From contig NZ_JAGGJV010000006.1 of assembly GCF_017873135.1 (NCBI RefSeq), positions 186,001 to 250,000 of the forward strand: a stretch of DNA of 64,000 nt, read 5' to 3'. Under the pieces are notes generated by a model that made no database searches, had not been told where the DNA came from, and worked only from the letters and a program-made list of their open reading frames with translations. This DNA comes from Rhizobium herbae. Lineage in GTDB: Bacteria > Pseudomonadota > Alphaproteobacteria > Rhizobiales > Rhizobiaceae. This document shows, piece by piece, positions 33,966-43,295 of the stretch (within the stretch, counting starts at the first letter, position 1; each line of letters begins with the position of its first letter). Position numbers and translations under genes: made by a program.

Positions 33966-34565
33966 GTGAAAACAGGCGTGTGGTTTTGTGTGCTCACCGC
34001 TTGCCTGGCCTCGCTGCCGGTCGCCGCGCGCGCGGAGTGGCAAGCCGTCGAGAAGGTGCAGCCCTATTCGATAGTCGGCAGCACAGGTGCGGAGCTTTAT
34101 GCGTCGATCGGCGAACGGGGCCCAAAGGTCGGGAATGCCGGCCGGGCGATCGCATTTACCAATTTCAAGCTGACCTGGACCAGGAAATACGAGCCGCAAG
34201 GCGGTGCCTGCGTCCTCGTCTCGGCGCGCCCGAAGCTGACGATTACCTATACGCTGCCGAAACCTGCCGAAAAATTGCCGGCCGCCACCGCGAAGCAGTG
34301 GGAAATCTTCCTGGCGGGTGTGCACAAACACGAACTGGTGCACGGCGAGCAGATCAAGGACATGGTCAGGAAGATCGAGGCCGTGTCCGTGGGCCTGACC
34401 GTTTCCGGCGATCCGAAGTGCCAGAAGATCAGGACGGAATTGACGACGCGTCTGGGGGAACTCTCTCGTGCGCAGCGGCAGCAGAGCCGTGATTTCGACC
34501 GCGCCGAGCTCAGCAATGGCGGCAACATCCACCAGCTCGTCCTCGCATTGATCAATGGCGGATAG
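33966..34565 (+). CDS. DUF922-family secreted zinc-protease-like protein
   Basis: About 199 aa from a GTG at 33966 with GAGG six bases upstream; an ATG at 33939 would add nine residues before the signal. The signal peptide reaches VAARAEW. The mature protein has the DUF922 features, including the metal-protease-like motif HELVH within GVHKHELVHGEQIKDMV and a Cys pair (GACVLVS and DPKCQK). The family is annotated as predicted secreted Zn-dependent proteases; activity is unproven as far as I know. It is a single gene after the peptide-transport terminator. Confidence 0.8.
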   Translation: MKTGVWFCVLTACLASLPVAARAEWQAVEKVQPYSIVGSTGAELYASIGERGPKVGNAGRAIAFTNFKLTWTRKYEPQGGACVLVSARPKLTITYTLPKPAEKLPAATAKQWEIFLAGVHKHELVHGEQIKDMVRKIEAVSVGLTVSGDPKCQKIRTELTTRLGELSRAQRQQSRDFDRAELSNGGNIHQLVLALINGG

Positions 34566-34893
34566 AAGACGCTGACGGACCAGGTCTCCGATAGTCGATG
34601 AAACATCGCTGCCGTGCAGTCATTCGGGGGGGCGGCACTGTTTTCGGCGGACATGCCAAGCGGACCGTACGGCAGCTGAAGCCGTAAATAGATGCTTGAG
34701 GATGCTCGTTCCTCATGGTTGTGACGGGTCGGAATTTTGGTTTGCAACCTTTGCCTAGCTGCCACGCGGAAATGGCTTCCATGAAAATGAATTTCATAAA
34801 AGTAGGAATTCCGCGAATTTCGGTTGACGGGTTTGAAAATCTGCCTCAATCTGAGAAAATAAATTACGACAATAAACGGGGAATAGCAGAAGA
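34566..34893 (+). promoter_or_regulatory. Upstream region of the MocA-CUT1 sugar operon
   Basis: 328 bp without a credible gene. It contains a small CGATG-AAA-CATCG hairpin just after the DUF922 stop, a G-rich run near 34627, and an inverted repeat ATGAAA-N5-TTTCAT (34781-34797). A TTGACG hexamer at 34824-34829 is a -35 candidate with no good -10 at the usual spacing. The operon promoter is presumably here. Confidence 0.4.
34781..34797. promoter_or_regulatory. Inverted repeat ATGAAA-N5-TTTCAT, possible RpiR-type operator
   Basis: Symmetric 17-bp element 96 bp upstream of the MocA-type oxidoreductase. It is followed by AAA, giving TTTCATAAA, a 9-mer also found at 45312-45320 beside a similar TGAAA/TTTCA dyad. 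The shared sequence suggests one regulator acts at both places; the RpiR protein at 45916-46779 is the nearest candidate. Weak evidence. Confidence 0.3.
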
Positions 34894-36051
34894 ATGAAAG
34901 TGGGCATCATCGGGCTCGGATTCCGTCTTGGCTATCTGGGCTATGTTTTCAAGGCCATGGATGAAAGCTTCGAGATCGCGGGTTACGTCGATCCGAACCC
35001 GGCCGGTTTGCCTGGTCTTTTGGAAAAGGGCGTTTCCGCCGGCACTGCCTATGCGACGCCGGAAGAACTGATCGCCAACGAGAAGCTCGATCTTCTGATG
35101 ATCGGTTCGCCCAATCACATGCATCTCGATCATATCCGCATCGGGCTGGAATCCGGCCTGAAGGTCTTCAGCGAAAAGCCTGTCGTCACGACTGTCGAAG
35201 AGAGCATTGAGCTTGCCCGGTTGATGGCGAAATACGGGCATGAACGGCTGATGGTCGGCCTCGTGCTGCGTTATGCGCCGATGTATCGCGACCTGCGCGC
35301 CGCACAGGCTGCCGGAACGCTGGGGCAGATCGTCTCGATCGAAGCGTCAGAGCATATCGAGCCCTATCACGGCGCCTTCTTCATGCGCGACTGGCGCCGC
35401 TACGAGCGTTATTCCGGCAGCTTCATGCTGGAAAAATGCTGCCATGACCTTGATCTCTACAATGGTATCGTCGGCGCACGGCCGGAGCGGGTCGCAAGCT
35501 TCGGCGGCCGCAAGAGCTTCATTCCGGCCAACGATCCGGCCCGCGAAGGCATCAATGACCTCGAACTGTTCCACCGCAAGCCGAGCGGCTGGATGGGCTC
35601 CGACAAGGTTTTCGACAGCGACGGCGACATCATCGATTATCAGGTGGCGATCGTCGAATATGCCAACGGCGTCGGCATGAACTTCCACACCAATCTCAAC
35701 GTGCCGGACCAGTTCCGACGTTTCTGCATCATGGGTTCGCGCGGTATGGCCGAGGGCGATTTCATCCGCGGCTATTTCGATGTGCACGAAATGCTAAGCG
35801 GAAAAAAGGTCGTCGAGAACAAATACGCAGCGACGGAACTGTCGCAGCATTACGGCGCCGACGAACAGATGGCGACCGACATCATCGGCCATGTCCGCGA
35901 CGGCCGCGCGCTGCCCGTTTCGACGCTCGATGCGCTTGAAGCCGGTATCCTGGCGCTGTCCATGGATGAAGCGCGACGCAAGCGCAGCGTCGTCGATCTG
36001 CGGCCCGTCTGGGACCGCTTCGACGAAGCCCTCCATTCCCGCGCAGCGTGA
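34894..36051 (+). CDS. Gfo/Idh/MocA-family oxidoreductase
   Basis: Protein of 385 aa. N-terminal Rossmann fold (VGIIGLGFRLGYLG, DLLMIGSPNHMHLDH) with the family EKP motif (VFSEKPVVTT near residue 92), then a C-terminal GFO_IDH_MocA domain (HGAFFMRDWRRYERY, MLEKCCHDLDLYNG). Such enzymes oxidise or reduce a sugar or inositol ring position with NAD(P). It is first in a plus-strand operon with a CUT1 importer, so it probably acts on the imported sugar. Confidence 0.92.
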   Translation: MKVGIIGLGFRLGYLGYVFKAMDESFEIAGYVDPNPAGLPGLLEKGVSAGTAYATPEELIANEKLDLLMIGSPNHMHLDHIRIGLESGLKVFSEKPVVTTVEESIELARLMAKYGHERLMVGLVLRYAPMYRDLRAAQAAGTLGQIVSIEASEHIEPYHGAFFMRDWRRYERYSGSFMLEKCCHDLDLYNGIVGARPERVASFGGRKSFIPANDPAREGINDLELFHRKPSGWMGSDKVFDSDGDIIDYQVAIVEYANGVGMNFHTNLNVPDQFRRFCIMGSRGMAEGDFIRGYFDVHEMLSGKKVVENKYAATELSQHYGADEQMATDIIGHVRDGRALPVSTLDALEAGILALSMDEARRKRSVVDLRPVWDRFDEALHSRAA

Positions 36052-36064
36052 GGAGGGGCTGGAG

Positions 36065-36949
36065 ATGAACGTTCAACGCAGCACTCTCATCTTCGCCTGG
36101 ATCCTTCTGCTGCCGGCCGTTCTCTATGTGACGGTGATTGTGGCCTATCCGCTGGTGGACACGTTCATCCTGTCGTTCACCGACGCCTCGCTGAAGAAGA
36201 CGACGAACTGGGTCGGCTGGGTCAATTACGGCAAGATTTTCAATGCGACCTTCGCCGAGGTCATCCTGCGCACCTTCGTCTGGACCTTCTTCTCGGTGTC
36301 AATCAAGATGATCATCGGCACGTTCGGTGCCTCGATGCTCAATGCCGCCGTGCCCGGCCGGGCGCTCTTCCGCGTCCTGACCATGCCGCCATGGATCGTG
36401 CCGATGGCGATCGGTATCTTCATGTGGGGCTGGATGTACAACGGTCAGTTCGGCATGATCTCCGGTGTCCTGCAGCGCGTTGGTCTGGCGGATGGGCCGA
36501 TCGCCTTTCTTGCGCAGGGCTCGACGGCCTTCTGGGCGACCGTCATTACCGACGTCTGGATCGGCGTGCCGATGGTCACGCTCTATATGCTCGCGGCGAT
36601 GCAGTCGATTCCGCAGGATCTCTATGAAGCCGCCTGGACCGATGGCGCCGGCCGCTTCTATCGTTTCCGCCGCATTACCCTGCCGCTGCTTGTCCCTTCG
36701 ATGATTACAATGTCGATGCTGTCGCTGATCTCGACCTTCAACTCCTTTGACATCATCTGGATTCTCACCCGCGGCGGCCCAAGCGGCGAGACCACGACGA
36801 TGATCATCGACACGTATCGCACGGCGATCGGGTCGAACAAGTACGGGGAGGGGGCTGCCCGCGCCGTGCTGATCTGCATCTTCCTGTCGATCTTCTGCGT
36901 CTGCTATTTCCGCCTGACCAGCCGTCTTTCTTCCGGAGACAAGCGATGA
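36065..36949 (+). CDS. Carbohydrate ABC transporter permease (CUT1, MalF/UgpA-like)
   Basis: Protein of 294 aa with six helices from the ATG at 36065 (MNVQRSTLIFAW), preceded by GGAGGGG and CTGGAG. The EAA loop reads EAAWTDGAGRFYRFRRITLP. The longer frame from 35891 lies inside the oxidoreductase gene. It overlaps the next permease by 4 bases. Part of a complete CUT1 importer (two permeases, binding protein, UgpC-type ATPase). Confidence 0.94.
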   Translation: MNVQRSTLIFAWILLLPAVLYVTVIVAYPLVDTFILSFTDASLKKTTNWVGWVNYGKIFNATFAEVILRTFVWTFFSVSIKMIIGTFGASMLNAAVPGRALFRVLTMPPWIVPMAIGIFMWGWMYNGQFGMISGVLQRVGLADGPIAFLAQGSTAFWATVITDVWIGVPMVTLYMLAAMQSIPQDLYEAAWTDGAGRFYRFRRITLPLLVPSMITMSMLSLISTFNSFDIIWILTRGGPSGETTTMIIDTYRTAIGSNKYGEGAARAVLICIFLSIFCVCYFRLTSRLSSGDKR

Positions 36950-37806
36950 GAGCGCCTTCCCTGCTGATCAACCGCTATACGTGGTACGAACTCATCGGCA
37001 TCTATGCCGGTATCCTGGTGTTTCTCACCTTCGTGCTGGCGCCCTTCGTCGAAGGGTTCCTCGTCTCGCTCAAGCCGCTCAGCCAGCTCTTTTCCTCGCC
37101 CTACCGCTTCATTCCCGTCAACGGCTCCTTCGAAGCCTACCGGACGATGTGGGTGAGCGTTCCGGGCTTTGCACGCTACATCTTCAATTCCTTCTTCATC
37201 TCGACCATCGTCACCGCCGTCGTCCTGATCCTGGTGGTCCCTGCGGCCTACGCGTTTGCCCGCTTCGAGTTCAAGGGATCGAGCCAGTTGCTGGGGGCCT
37301 TCCTCGCGGTCAACATGTTTTCGGGCGCGGTGCTGCTCATTCCGCTGTTCCGGCTCATGCGCTCCTTCGGCTTGCTGAATACTTATTTCGCCATCATCGT
37401 ACCTGGCGTCGCTTTCCTGATCCCTTCCGCCATCTGGCTTTTGCGCACCTATATGATGCGCATCCCAAAGGAACTCGACGAGGCTGCCTTCGTGGATGGC
37501 GCAAGCCATTTCTACACCCTGCGCCGCGTGATCCTGCCTATCGCCATGCCGGGCATCACGGTGGTTGCGATTACCACCTTCATCGGCTCCTACGCCCAAC
37601 AATTCATCTTCGCGCTGACCTTTAATTCCAAGACGGAATATGCGCCGCTGCCGGTCGGTCTCTTTGCCTATTTCGGCCGGCAGGAGGTCATCTGGAACGA
37701 GCTTATGGCCGCGAGCTTCGTCGGCATCGCGCCGGCCATGATCGTGATCTTCTTCCTTCAACGCTATCTCGTCAGCGGGCTGACCGCGGGCGCGGTGAAA
37801 CAATAA
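36946..37806 (+). CDS. Carbohydrate ABC transporter permease (CUT1, MalG/UgpE-like)
   Basis: Protein of 286 aa with six helices and EAA loop DEAAFVDGASHFYTLRRVILP. ATG overlaps the upstream TGA (ATGA). It ends TAGAVKQ, as MalG/UgpE-type permeases commonly do. It pairs with the preceding permease in the membrane domain of the importer. Confidence 0.94.
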   Translation: MRAPSLLINRYTWYELIGIYAGILVFLTFVLAPFVEGFLVSLKPLSQLFSSPYRFIPVNGSFEAYRTMWVSVPGFARYIFNSFFISTIVTAVVLILVVPAAYAFARFEFKGSSQLLGAFLAVNMFSGAVLLIPLFRLMRSFGLLNTYFAIIVPGVAFLIPSAIWLLRTYMMRIPKELDEAAFVDGASHFYTLRRVILPIAMPGITVVAITTFIGSYAQQFIFALTFNSKTEYAPLPVGLFAYFGRQEVIWNELMAASFVGIAPAMIVIFFLQRYLVSGLTAGAVKQ

Positions 37807-37840
37807 ACCAAACCACCAGAGAAAAAATGGGAGCTTAAAC

Positions 37841-39070
37841 GTGACAATTCAATTCAAGACTGGGCTATTTGCCCTCGCCTTGCTCGGCTCTACCGCACTC
37901 GGCGCGATGACCGCACAGGCCGCTGACCAGGAAATCAGCTGGATCTATTGCGGCGACAAGATCGACCCGATCCATGAAAAATACATCAAGGAATGGGAAG
38001 GCAAGAACGCTGGCTGGAAGATCGCGCCCGAGGTTGTCGGGTGGGAACAATGCCAGGACAAGGCGACGACGCTTGCCGCTGCCGGCACGCCGGTCGGCAT
38101 GGCCTATGTCGGCTCGCGCACGCTGAAGGAATTCGCGCAGAACGATCTGATCATCCCGGTCCCGATGACCGATGACGAAAAGAAGGCCTACTATCCGAAC
38201 ATCGTCGATACGGTAACCTTCGAAGGCAACCAGTGGGGTGTACCGATCGCCTTCTCGACCAAGGCTCTCTACTGGAACAAGGACCTGTTCAAGGCCGCCG
38301 GCCTCGACCCGGAAACCCCGCCGAAGACCTGGGCTGAGGAAATCGCAGACGCCAAGGCCATCAAGGAAAAGACCGGCATTGCCGGTTATGGCCTGCCCGC
38401 CAAGACCTTCGACAACACGATGCACCAGTTCATGCATTGGGTTTATACCAACAATGGCAAGGTGATCGATGGCGACAAGATCGTCATGGACAGCCCCGAA
38501 GTGCTGGCAGCACTGCAGGCTTACAAGGACATCACGCCCTATTCCGTCGAAGGTGCCACCGCCTACGAACAGAACGAAATCCGTGCGATTTTCCTCGACG
38601 GCAAGGTCGGCATGATCCAGGCCGGCTCGGGTGCAGCCGCGCGGCTGAAGGACACCAAGATCAACTGGGGGGTCGCACCCCTGCCGCTTGGTCCGTCCGC
38701 CAAGGGTGAAGGCACGCTTCTGATCACCGACAGTCTGGCGATATTCAAGGGAACCGGCGTCGAGGAGAAGGCGGCTGAATTCGCCAAATACATCACCTCG
38801 ACCGATATCCAGCACGAGTATGAACTGCAGGGCGGCGCCGGTCTGACCCCCTTGCGTCCTGGTGCCAAGGTCGATGAATTCGTCAAGGCCGATCCGTCCT
38901 GGAAGCCGTTCATCGACGGTATCGCCTTTGGCGGCCCGGAACCGCTCTTTACCGACTACAAGGGCTTCCAGAACGCGATCATCGAGATGGTCCAGTCGGT
39001 CGTGACCGGCAAGGCAGAACCGGCTGACGCGCTGAAGAAGGCTGCTGCCGACATCGAACAGTACAAATAA
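37841..39070 (+). CDS. Carbohydrate ABC transporter substrate-binding protein (CUT1, family 1)
   Basis: Protein of 409 aa starting with GTG at 37841. The signal peptide ends AMTAQAA. It is a family-1 extracellular binding-protein fold (QWGVPIAFSTKALYWNKDLF, GKVGMIQAGSGAAARL, PLPLGPSAKGEGTLL). It follows the permeases by 34 bp and is followed by a strong hairpin, then the ATPase gene. The ligand is likely an oligosaccharide or substituted sugar; not deducible further. Confidence 0.93.
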   Translation: MTIQFKTGLFALALLGSTALGAMTAQAADQEISWIYCGDKIDPIHEKYIKEWEGKNAGWKIAPEVVGWEQCQDKATTLAAAGTPVGMAYVGSRTLKEFAQNDLIIPVPMTDDEKKAYYPNIVDTVTFEGNQWGVPIAFSTKALYWNKDLFKAAGLDPETPPKTWAEEIADAKAIKEKTGIAGYGLPAKTFDNTMHQFMHWVYTNNGKVIDGDKIVMDSPEVLAALQAYKDITPYSVEGATAYEQNEIRAIFLDGKVGMIQAGSGAAARLKDTKINWGVAPLPLGPSAKGEGTLLITDSLAIFKGTGVEEKAAEFAKYITSTDIQHEYELQGGAGLTPLRPGAKVDEFVKADPSWKPFIDGIAFGGPEPLFTDYKGFQNAIIEMVQSVVTGKAEPADALKKAAADIEQYK

Positions 39071-39077
39071 GATCATC

Positions 39078-39106
39078 GGACCGCGAGCTTTCAAGGCTCG
39101 CGGTCC
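39078..39106 (+). terminator. Strong intercistronic hairpin between the binding-protein and ATPase genes
   Basis: Perfect 11-bp stem GGACCGCGAGC/GCTCGCGGTCC with a 7-base loop, 7 bp after the binding-protein stop. A short pyrimidine run (ATACCTTTCT) follows. It probably acts as a partial terminator or 3' stabiliser that keeps binding protein in excess over the ATPase, a common arrangement in ABC operons. Confidence 0.65.
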
Positions 39107-39159
39107 ATACCTTTCTGCTACGAACGGGCCGCTTCTCGCCGGCGGCCGGAGACACATTC

Positions 39160-40293
39160 TTGGGACAGCTCAATCTCAACAAGGTTCAGAAATTCTACGG
39201 CACGTTCGAGGTGCTGAAAGGCATCGAGCTCGAGGTCAGAGAAGGTGAGTTCGTCGTTTTCGTCGGACCGTCCGGCTGCGGCAAGTCGACATTGCTGCGG
39301 ATGATCGCCGGTCTCGACGAAACCAGTTCGGGCGATATCATGATCGACGGCAAGCGCGTCAACGACCTGCCGCCGGTCAAGCGCGGGATCGCCATGGTGT
39401 TCCAGTCCTACGCGCTCTATCCGCATATGTCGGTGTTCGAGAATATCGCCTTCCCGCTGCGCGTCGAAAAGATGCCGGAGGAAAAACTGAAGGCGAAGGT
39501 CGAGAACGCCGCCCGCATCCTGCACCTTGACCAGCGGCTGCAGCAGAAGCCGGGATTGCTGTCCGGCGGTCAGCGCCAGCGTGTGGCCATCGGCCGGGCG
39601 ATCGTGCGCGAGCCGAAGATTTTCCTGTTCGATGAACCGCTTTCCAACCTCGACGCGGCGCTTCGGGCCGATATGCGCATCGAACTGGCGAAGCTGCACA
39701 AGCAATTGAAGGCCACGATGATCTACGTCACCCACGACCAGGTCGAGGCGATGACGATGGCGGACCGGATCGTCGTCCTCAATGCAGGTGAAATTTCCCA
39801 GACCGGAGCGCCGCTCGAGCTCTACCACAAACCGGCCAACATGTTCGTCGCGGGCTTCATCGGCAATCCGAGGATGAACATGCTGCCCGTCGTCTGCAAG
39901 GCCGTCGGTGATGCCGGTGTCGCGGTCGAATACAAGGGACAGGCGGTGACGATCCCCGTTGCCGGCCGTTCCGATCTCGTCGGACAGCCGTTGACACTCG
40001 GCATTCGTCCGGAACACATCCAGATCGGCAGCGCCGACCTTTCGATGACGGTGGTGCCATCGGTGATCGAACGGCTCGGCGCCCAGACGGTCGCCTATGC
40101 CTCGCTCGATGGTGAAAGCGAGAATTTCTGCGCGATGCTGCCCGGCAGCGCGGCGATCCGGACGGATGAAACGGTTCCGATCGGCATTGGCGCTGCCGAC
40201 TGCCACCTCTTTGACACTGCGGGCCTTGCGCTGGAGCGTCGGGTGGAATTGACCGATGTCGACATGGGTCTTTTGAAGGCCGGCGCTGTCTGA
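39160..40293 (+). CDS. Carbohydrate ABC transporter ATP-binding protein (UgpC/MsmK-like)
   Basis: Protein of 377 aa from a TTG start at 39160 (GQLNLNKVQKFYG follows), with GGAG about nine bases upstream. It has Walker A GPSGCGKST, signature LSGGQRQR, Walker B FLFDEPLSNLD, the H-loop THDQVEAM, and a C-terminal TOBE/regulatory domain (LTLGIRPEHIQIG). It energises the upstream CUT1 permeases. The TTG start and the preceding hairpin both suggest deliberately low expression. Confidence 0.93.
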   Translation: MGQLNLNKVQKFYGTFEVLKGIELEVREGEFVVFVGPSGCGKSTLLRMIAGLDETSSGDIMIDGKRVNDLPPVKRGIAMVFQSYALYPHMSVFENIAFPLRVEKMPEEKLKAKVENAARILHLDQRLQQKPGLLSGGQRQRVAIGRAIVREPKIFLFDEPLSNLDAALRADMRIELAKLHKQLKATMIYVTHDQVEAMTMADRIVVLNAGEISQTGAPLELYHKPANMFVAGFIGNPRMNMLPVVCKAVGDAGVAVEYKGQAVTIPVAGRSDLVGQPLTLGIRPEHIQIGSADLSMTVVPSVIERLGAQTVAYASLDGESENFCAMLPGSAAIRTDETVPIGIGAADCHLFDTAGLALERRVELTDVDMGLLKAGAV

Positions 40294-40327
40294 GATATGC
40301 CCCGTCCCGGGCTTGCGGGCGCGGAAA

Positions 40328-40352
40328 CCGAGCTTTGCACGTCAAGGCTCGG
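40328..40352. terminator. Hairpin between convergent ATPase and GT41 genes
   Basis: Stem CCGAGC/GCTCGG (40328-40333 with 40347-40352) around a 13-base loop in the 90-bp convergent gap. Possibly a bidirectional transcription end; there is no long T-run on either side. Confidence 0.35.
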
Positions 40353-40383
40353 CCTGGTGGCTAACGTTTAACTCTGTCGCCGG

Positions 40384-42102
40384 TCAGCCGCGGCCCGCCC
40401 CATGCGTCTCCATCGGCGGCACCTGGATATGATCGGGCTCGAGGCCCTGTGTCGCCCGATCCACCATCATCGTATAGGCCGTTTCAAGATGGCGGGTGAA
40501 GCGCCGCGTGTCGAAGAGAGGTGCAGTCCGGCGATTGGCATTCAGCTTTTCCTTCAAGGTTCGGACCCTGTCCGGTGATTGGGCGAGCGAGACGCACAGA
40601 TCCACGTAACCCTGCGGATCGGATGCCACGAGTTCCTCCAGATCGATTGCCCGCAGCAGGCTTTCGCTGACGCGCGAGGCGAAATGGCTGCCCTTGAATG
40701 TCGGGACCGGCAGACCGGCCCAAAGCTTGTCCGACGTCGTCGTATGGCCATTGCAGGGAAAGGTGTCCAGGCCGATATCGGCGGCCTGCAGGCGGGCGAT
40801 ATGGTCCGCATAGCCGGCGGGATCGGCGAAGATGATACGATCGGGGCCGATCCCCGCATTTTCCATCCACTGTGCGAAATTCTCACGGGCAAACCGGTCG
40901 GGGCACATCATCCAGAGTACGCTTTCTTCGGCCCTGAGCAGGATATCCGCCCAGAGCTGCGCCGTCGCCGGCGATATTTTCTTCGTGGCGTTGAAGGAGG
41001 CGAAGACGGTGCGGTCTTCAGGGAGGCCGAGTTCCCGTCGTGAGGTGGCAGGTGGAAGCGGCCTGTAGGTATCGTCATTGGGCTGGTAGGTGTCCGGGAG
41101 AATGCAGAACTTCTCGTGGTAGAAGGGCCGGCTGCTTTCGGGGGTGACGATCGCGTCGCCAATGATGTAGTCGCAATCGATGCCGGTCCCGGATCCGGGA
41201 TAACCGCAATAGGCTGCCTGAATCGGCGCAGCACCCAGATTGATCAAGCCGAGCCGGGCACCCTTGGTATGGCCCTTCAGGTCAACGAGAACGTCGATAC
41301 CGCTTTGACGGATGAGGGTTGCGGCGTCCCGATCGGACAGGTGGCCAAGCTGGATCACGTTTGGATACTTCGCCCGCATCCCCCGGTCTTTTTTGATTGT
41401 CTCTTCGTCGGTATGGCAGAACAGGGTCACATCGAACTTTTGCCGGTCATGCTGGAGAAGCACGCCCTGAAACAGGCGCATCGTCGGATGCTGATCGCCG
41501 AAATCCCCCGAGAGGTAACCGACGCGGATTTTTTGCTGGAAGGCATGCGGAACGGCGCGGCGCGCGGCCCTCGTTTGCTGCGTAAATGCGGTCGCGTTGT
41601 GAATCTTGGTTTGGCGAGCGTTGATGCTTTCGTCGGCACACCAGAGAATATTGTTATGCGGAAATTCGAAGTCGAAATAGCGGGCATCCCCCGCCTTCAA
41701 CCGGTCGAGAACCCGCTGGTCGTCCATCAGCCTTTCGTCCAGACAGAGAAACTCGTGCAGATAACGGCGATAACTCTCTTCCGCGTGAGCATCGAAAGCG
41801 GCCGACTTCGCGGCGATGCGCGCGCTGTTCAAGGCCGCGCGTGACTCATTGGCTTCCTTCAGCATATTCGCCGCCAGGGTCCGCAGCATCGCCTGCTTCG
41901 GCCCGCCCATGTCTGCGGCTCTCGTGTAGAAGTCGGCGGCGCTCGCGTACTGATTTGTCTTTGCGTAGCATTGTGCCGCAATCAGCAGGACATCCATGCC
42001 AAGGGACTGCGGTTTTCGAAGCAGCGGCGACAGTGCTTCCAGCGCATCGTTGTATTTCTGGGCCTTGTAGCTTTGGAGCGCCCTTGGCAGAGGTGCCGAC
42101 AT
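40384..42102 (-). CDS. GT41-family (OGT/SPINDLY-like) glycosyltransferase with N-terminal TPR
   Basis: Protein of 572 aa. About the first 120 residues are short TPR-like helices. The rest is a GT41-type catalytic region: KIRVGYLSGDFGDQHPTMRL, YCGYPGSGTGIDCDYIIGDA, TVFASFNATKKISPATAQLW and CNGHTTTSDKLWAGLPVPTF are the family blocks. GT41 enzymes transfer a sugar from UDP- or GDP-sugars, to proteins in known cases. It is divergent from a second putative glycosyltransferase. The target could be a surface protein or flagellin, but no substrate gene is adjacent. Confidence 0.88.
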   Translation of the reverse strand: MSAPLPRALQSYKAQKYNDALEALSPLLRKPQSLGMDVLLIAAQCYAKTNQYASAADFYTRAADMGGPKQAMLRTLAANMLKEANESRAALNSARIAAKSAAFDAHAEESYRRYLHEFLCLDERLMDDQRVLDRLKAGDARYFDFEFPHNNILWCADESINARQTKIHNATAFTQQTRAARRAVPHAFQQKIRVGYLSGDFGDQHPTMRLFQGVLLQHDRQKFDVTLFCHTDEETIKKDRGMRAKYPNVIQLGHLSDRDAATLIRQSGIDVLVDLKGHTKGARLGLINLGAAPIQAAYCGYPGSGTGIDCDYIIGDAIVTPESSRPFYHEKFCILPDTYQPNDDTYRPLPPATSRRELGLPEDRTVFASFNATKKISPATAQLWADILLRAEESVLWMMCPDRFARENFAQWMENAGIGPDRIIFADPAGYADHIARLQAADIGLDTFPCNGHTTTSDKLWAGLPVPTFKGSHFASRVSESLLRAIDLEELVASDPQGYVDLCVSLAQSPDRVRTLKEKLNANRRTAPLFDTRRFTRHLETAYTMMVDRATQGLEPDHIQVPPMETHGAGRG

Positions 42103-42254
42103 CTTTTATCCCGTCAAAATCTGGTATGCCCATCAATAGCGAAGGCAACTGGCGCAAAACTGGCGGCGGTTTTGCGGGAGATCAGGACGCGCAAGCCTGG
42201 GGCAGTCGTCGCATTCTATATGCGAGGTTTCAGCAACACCTTGGATTGCCGACG

Positions 42255-43280
42255 ATGACCCAGCTTTCTATCTCCATGCCGAGCAATCGCAATCTGCAAA
42301 ACGCGCGCGCGGCGATCGAGACCGCCTTGATCTATGCGGAAAAGGCCGATTGCCGCCTGATCGTTTCCGACAACTCCGGTGATGCCGCCAAGAGAGCGTA
42401 TTTCGAGAACCGTTCCGACCGCCTCACCTACGTTGTTCCGGAAGGTGACGATCCGGCTGTCAATATGTTGAACGCGCTTTCGCATGTGGAAACACCGTTC
42501 GTCATGCCGATGGGCGATGACGACGAGATCTACCTGCTTGATGGCATTCAGCGCATCAGCCTGGTCGACCTCCCGAAAGACACCATTGGCATTCGTCCGC
42601 GAAGCTATGCATGGTCGGCAACGCAAGGCGTGCAGCAAGTGGATCGTTTCACGCTCACGGCTGACGACGCCGGCACGCGCGTGCTCGAATACAATGCCAA
42701 GGCGAGGGGAAACAACAGCACCTACTACAGCAGCTATCGTACCGATGTCTTCCGGGGTTTGGCGACGCTTTTTCAGAAAGCTCATCCGACGCGCGGCGGC
42801 TATTGCGACTGGGCTCTTTCCTTCGCCTTTGCCGCCGCCGGAAAGTTCGCCTACGATCCGGCGACGATCTATCGCTACGACCTTGGGAGCTGGACGGGGA
42901 GAGAGGGCGTGGAGGCGTCAAAGGCGCGGTTATTCAGGCAGGCAGGTTTGCCCGAAGAGGCCGAGAAATTCTCCCCGCTCCTGCGTTTCGTCGATACGCA
43001 TGTTTTCCTGATGTGGGCCGGCCTGCGACTTTCCGAACAGGAGCGCCAGGGCGCCCAGATGTCGAACGCGCGCCTTGCCTTGGGCACCTTTATCAAGGAT
43101 GTGGGCGAGACACCGCACAACTATGGTGAGGAAGTTGTCTATCTGACCAAACTGATCCAGGAGACACCGGATGTTGCTTCCGCCTTCCAGATCGCCCTGC
43201 TCGTCCTCGACCGCCTGCTTCCAGGCCTTTCGGCTCGCTACGTGGATTTCTACAATTCATCCATCAATGCAGCGGCCTAG
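42255..43280 (+). CDS. GT-A-fold glycosyltransferase-like protein
   Basis: About 341 aa from the ATG at 42255 (MTQLSISMPSNRNLQNAR). The same frame is open back to 41841, but that part is antisense to the GT41 gene; an ATG at about 42127 cannot be excluded. The start resembles glycosyltransferase family 2 (nucleotide-binding strand then CRLIVSDNSGD), with a DxD-type metal motif in MPMGDDDEIYLLDG near residue 87. The C-terminal half is helical. It is divergent from the GT41 gene, so the two may modify the same acceptor. Confidence 0.7.
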   Translation: MTQLSISMPSNRNLQNARAAIETALIYAEKADCRLIVSDNSGDAAKRAYFENRSDRLTYVVPEGDDPAVNMLNALSHVETPFVMPMGDDDEIYLLDGIQRISLVDLPKDTIGIRPRSYAWSATQGVQQVDRFTLTADDAGTRVLEYNAKARGNNSTYYSSYRTDVFRGLATLFQKAHPTRGGYCDWALSFAFAAAGKFAYDPATIYRYDLGSWTGREGVEASKARLFRQAGLPEEAEKFSPLLRFVDTHVFLMWAGLRLSEQERQGAQMSNARLALGTFIKDVGETPHNYGEEVVYLTKLIQETPDVASAFQIALLVLDRLLPGLSARYVDFYNSSINAAA

Positions 43281-43295
43281 ATAAAGTCGAGCGCC

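Noticed and set aside
37865-39157. 430-codon minus-strand frame
   Set aside because: Antisense to the CUT1 binding-protein gene.
41841-42254. N-terminal extension of the GT-A-like gene
   Set aside because: Lies antisense within the GT41 gene and its upstream region; composition is not protein-like and the ATG at 42255 begins the recognisable fold.
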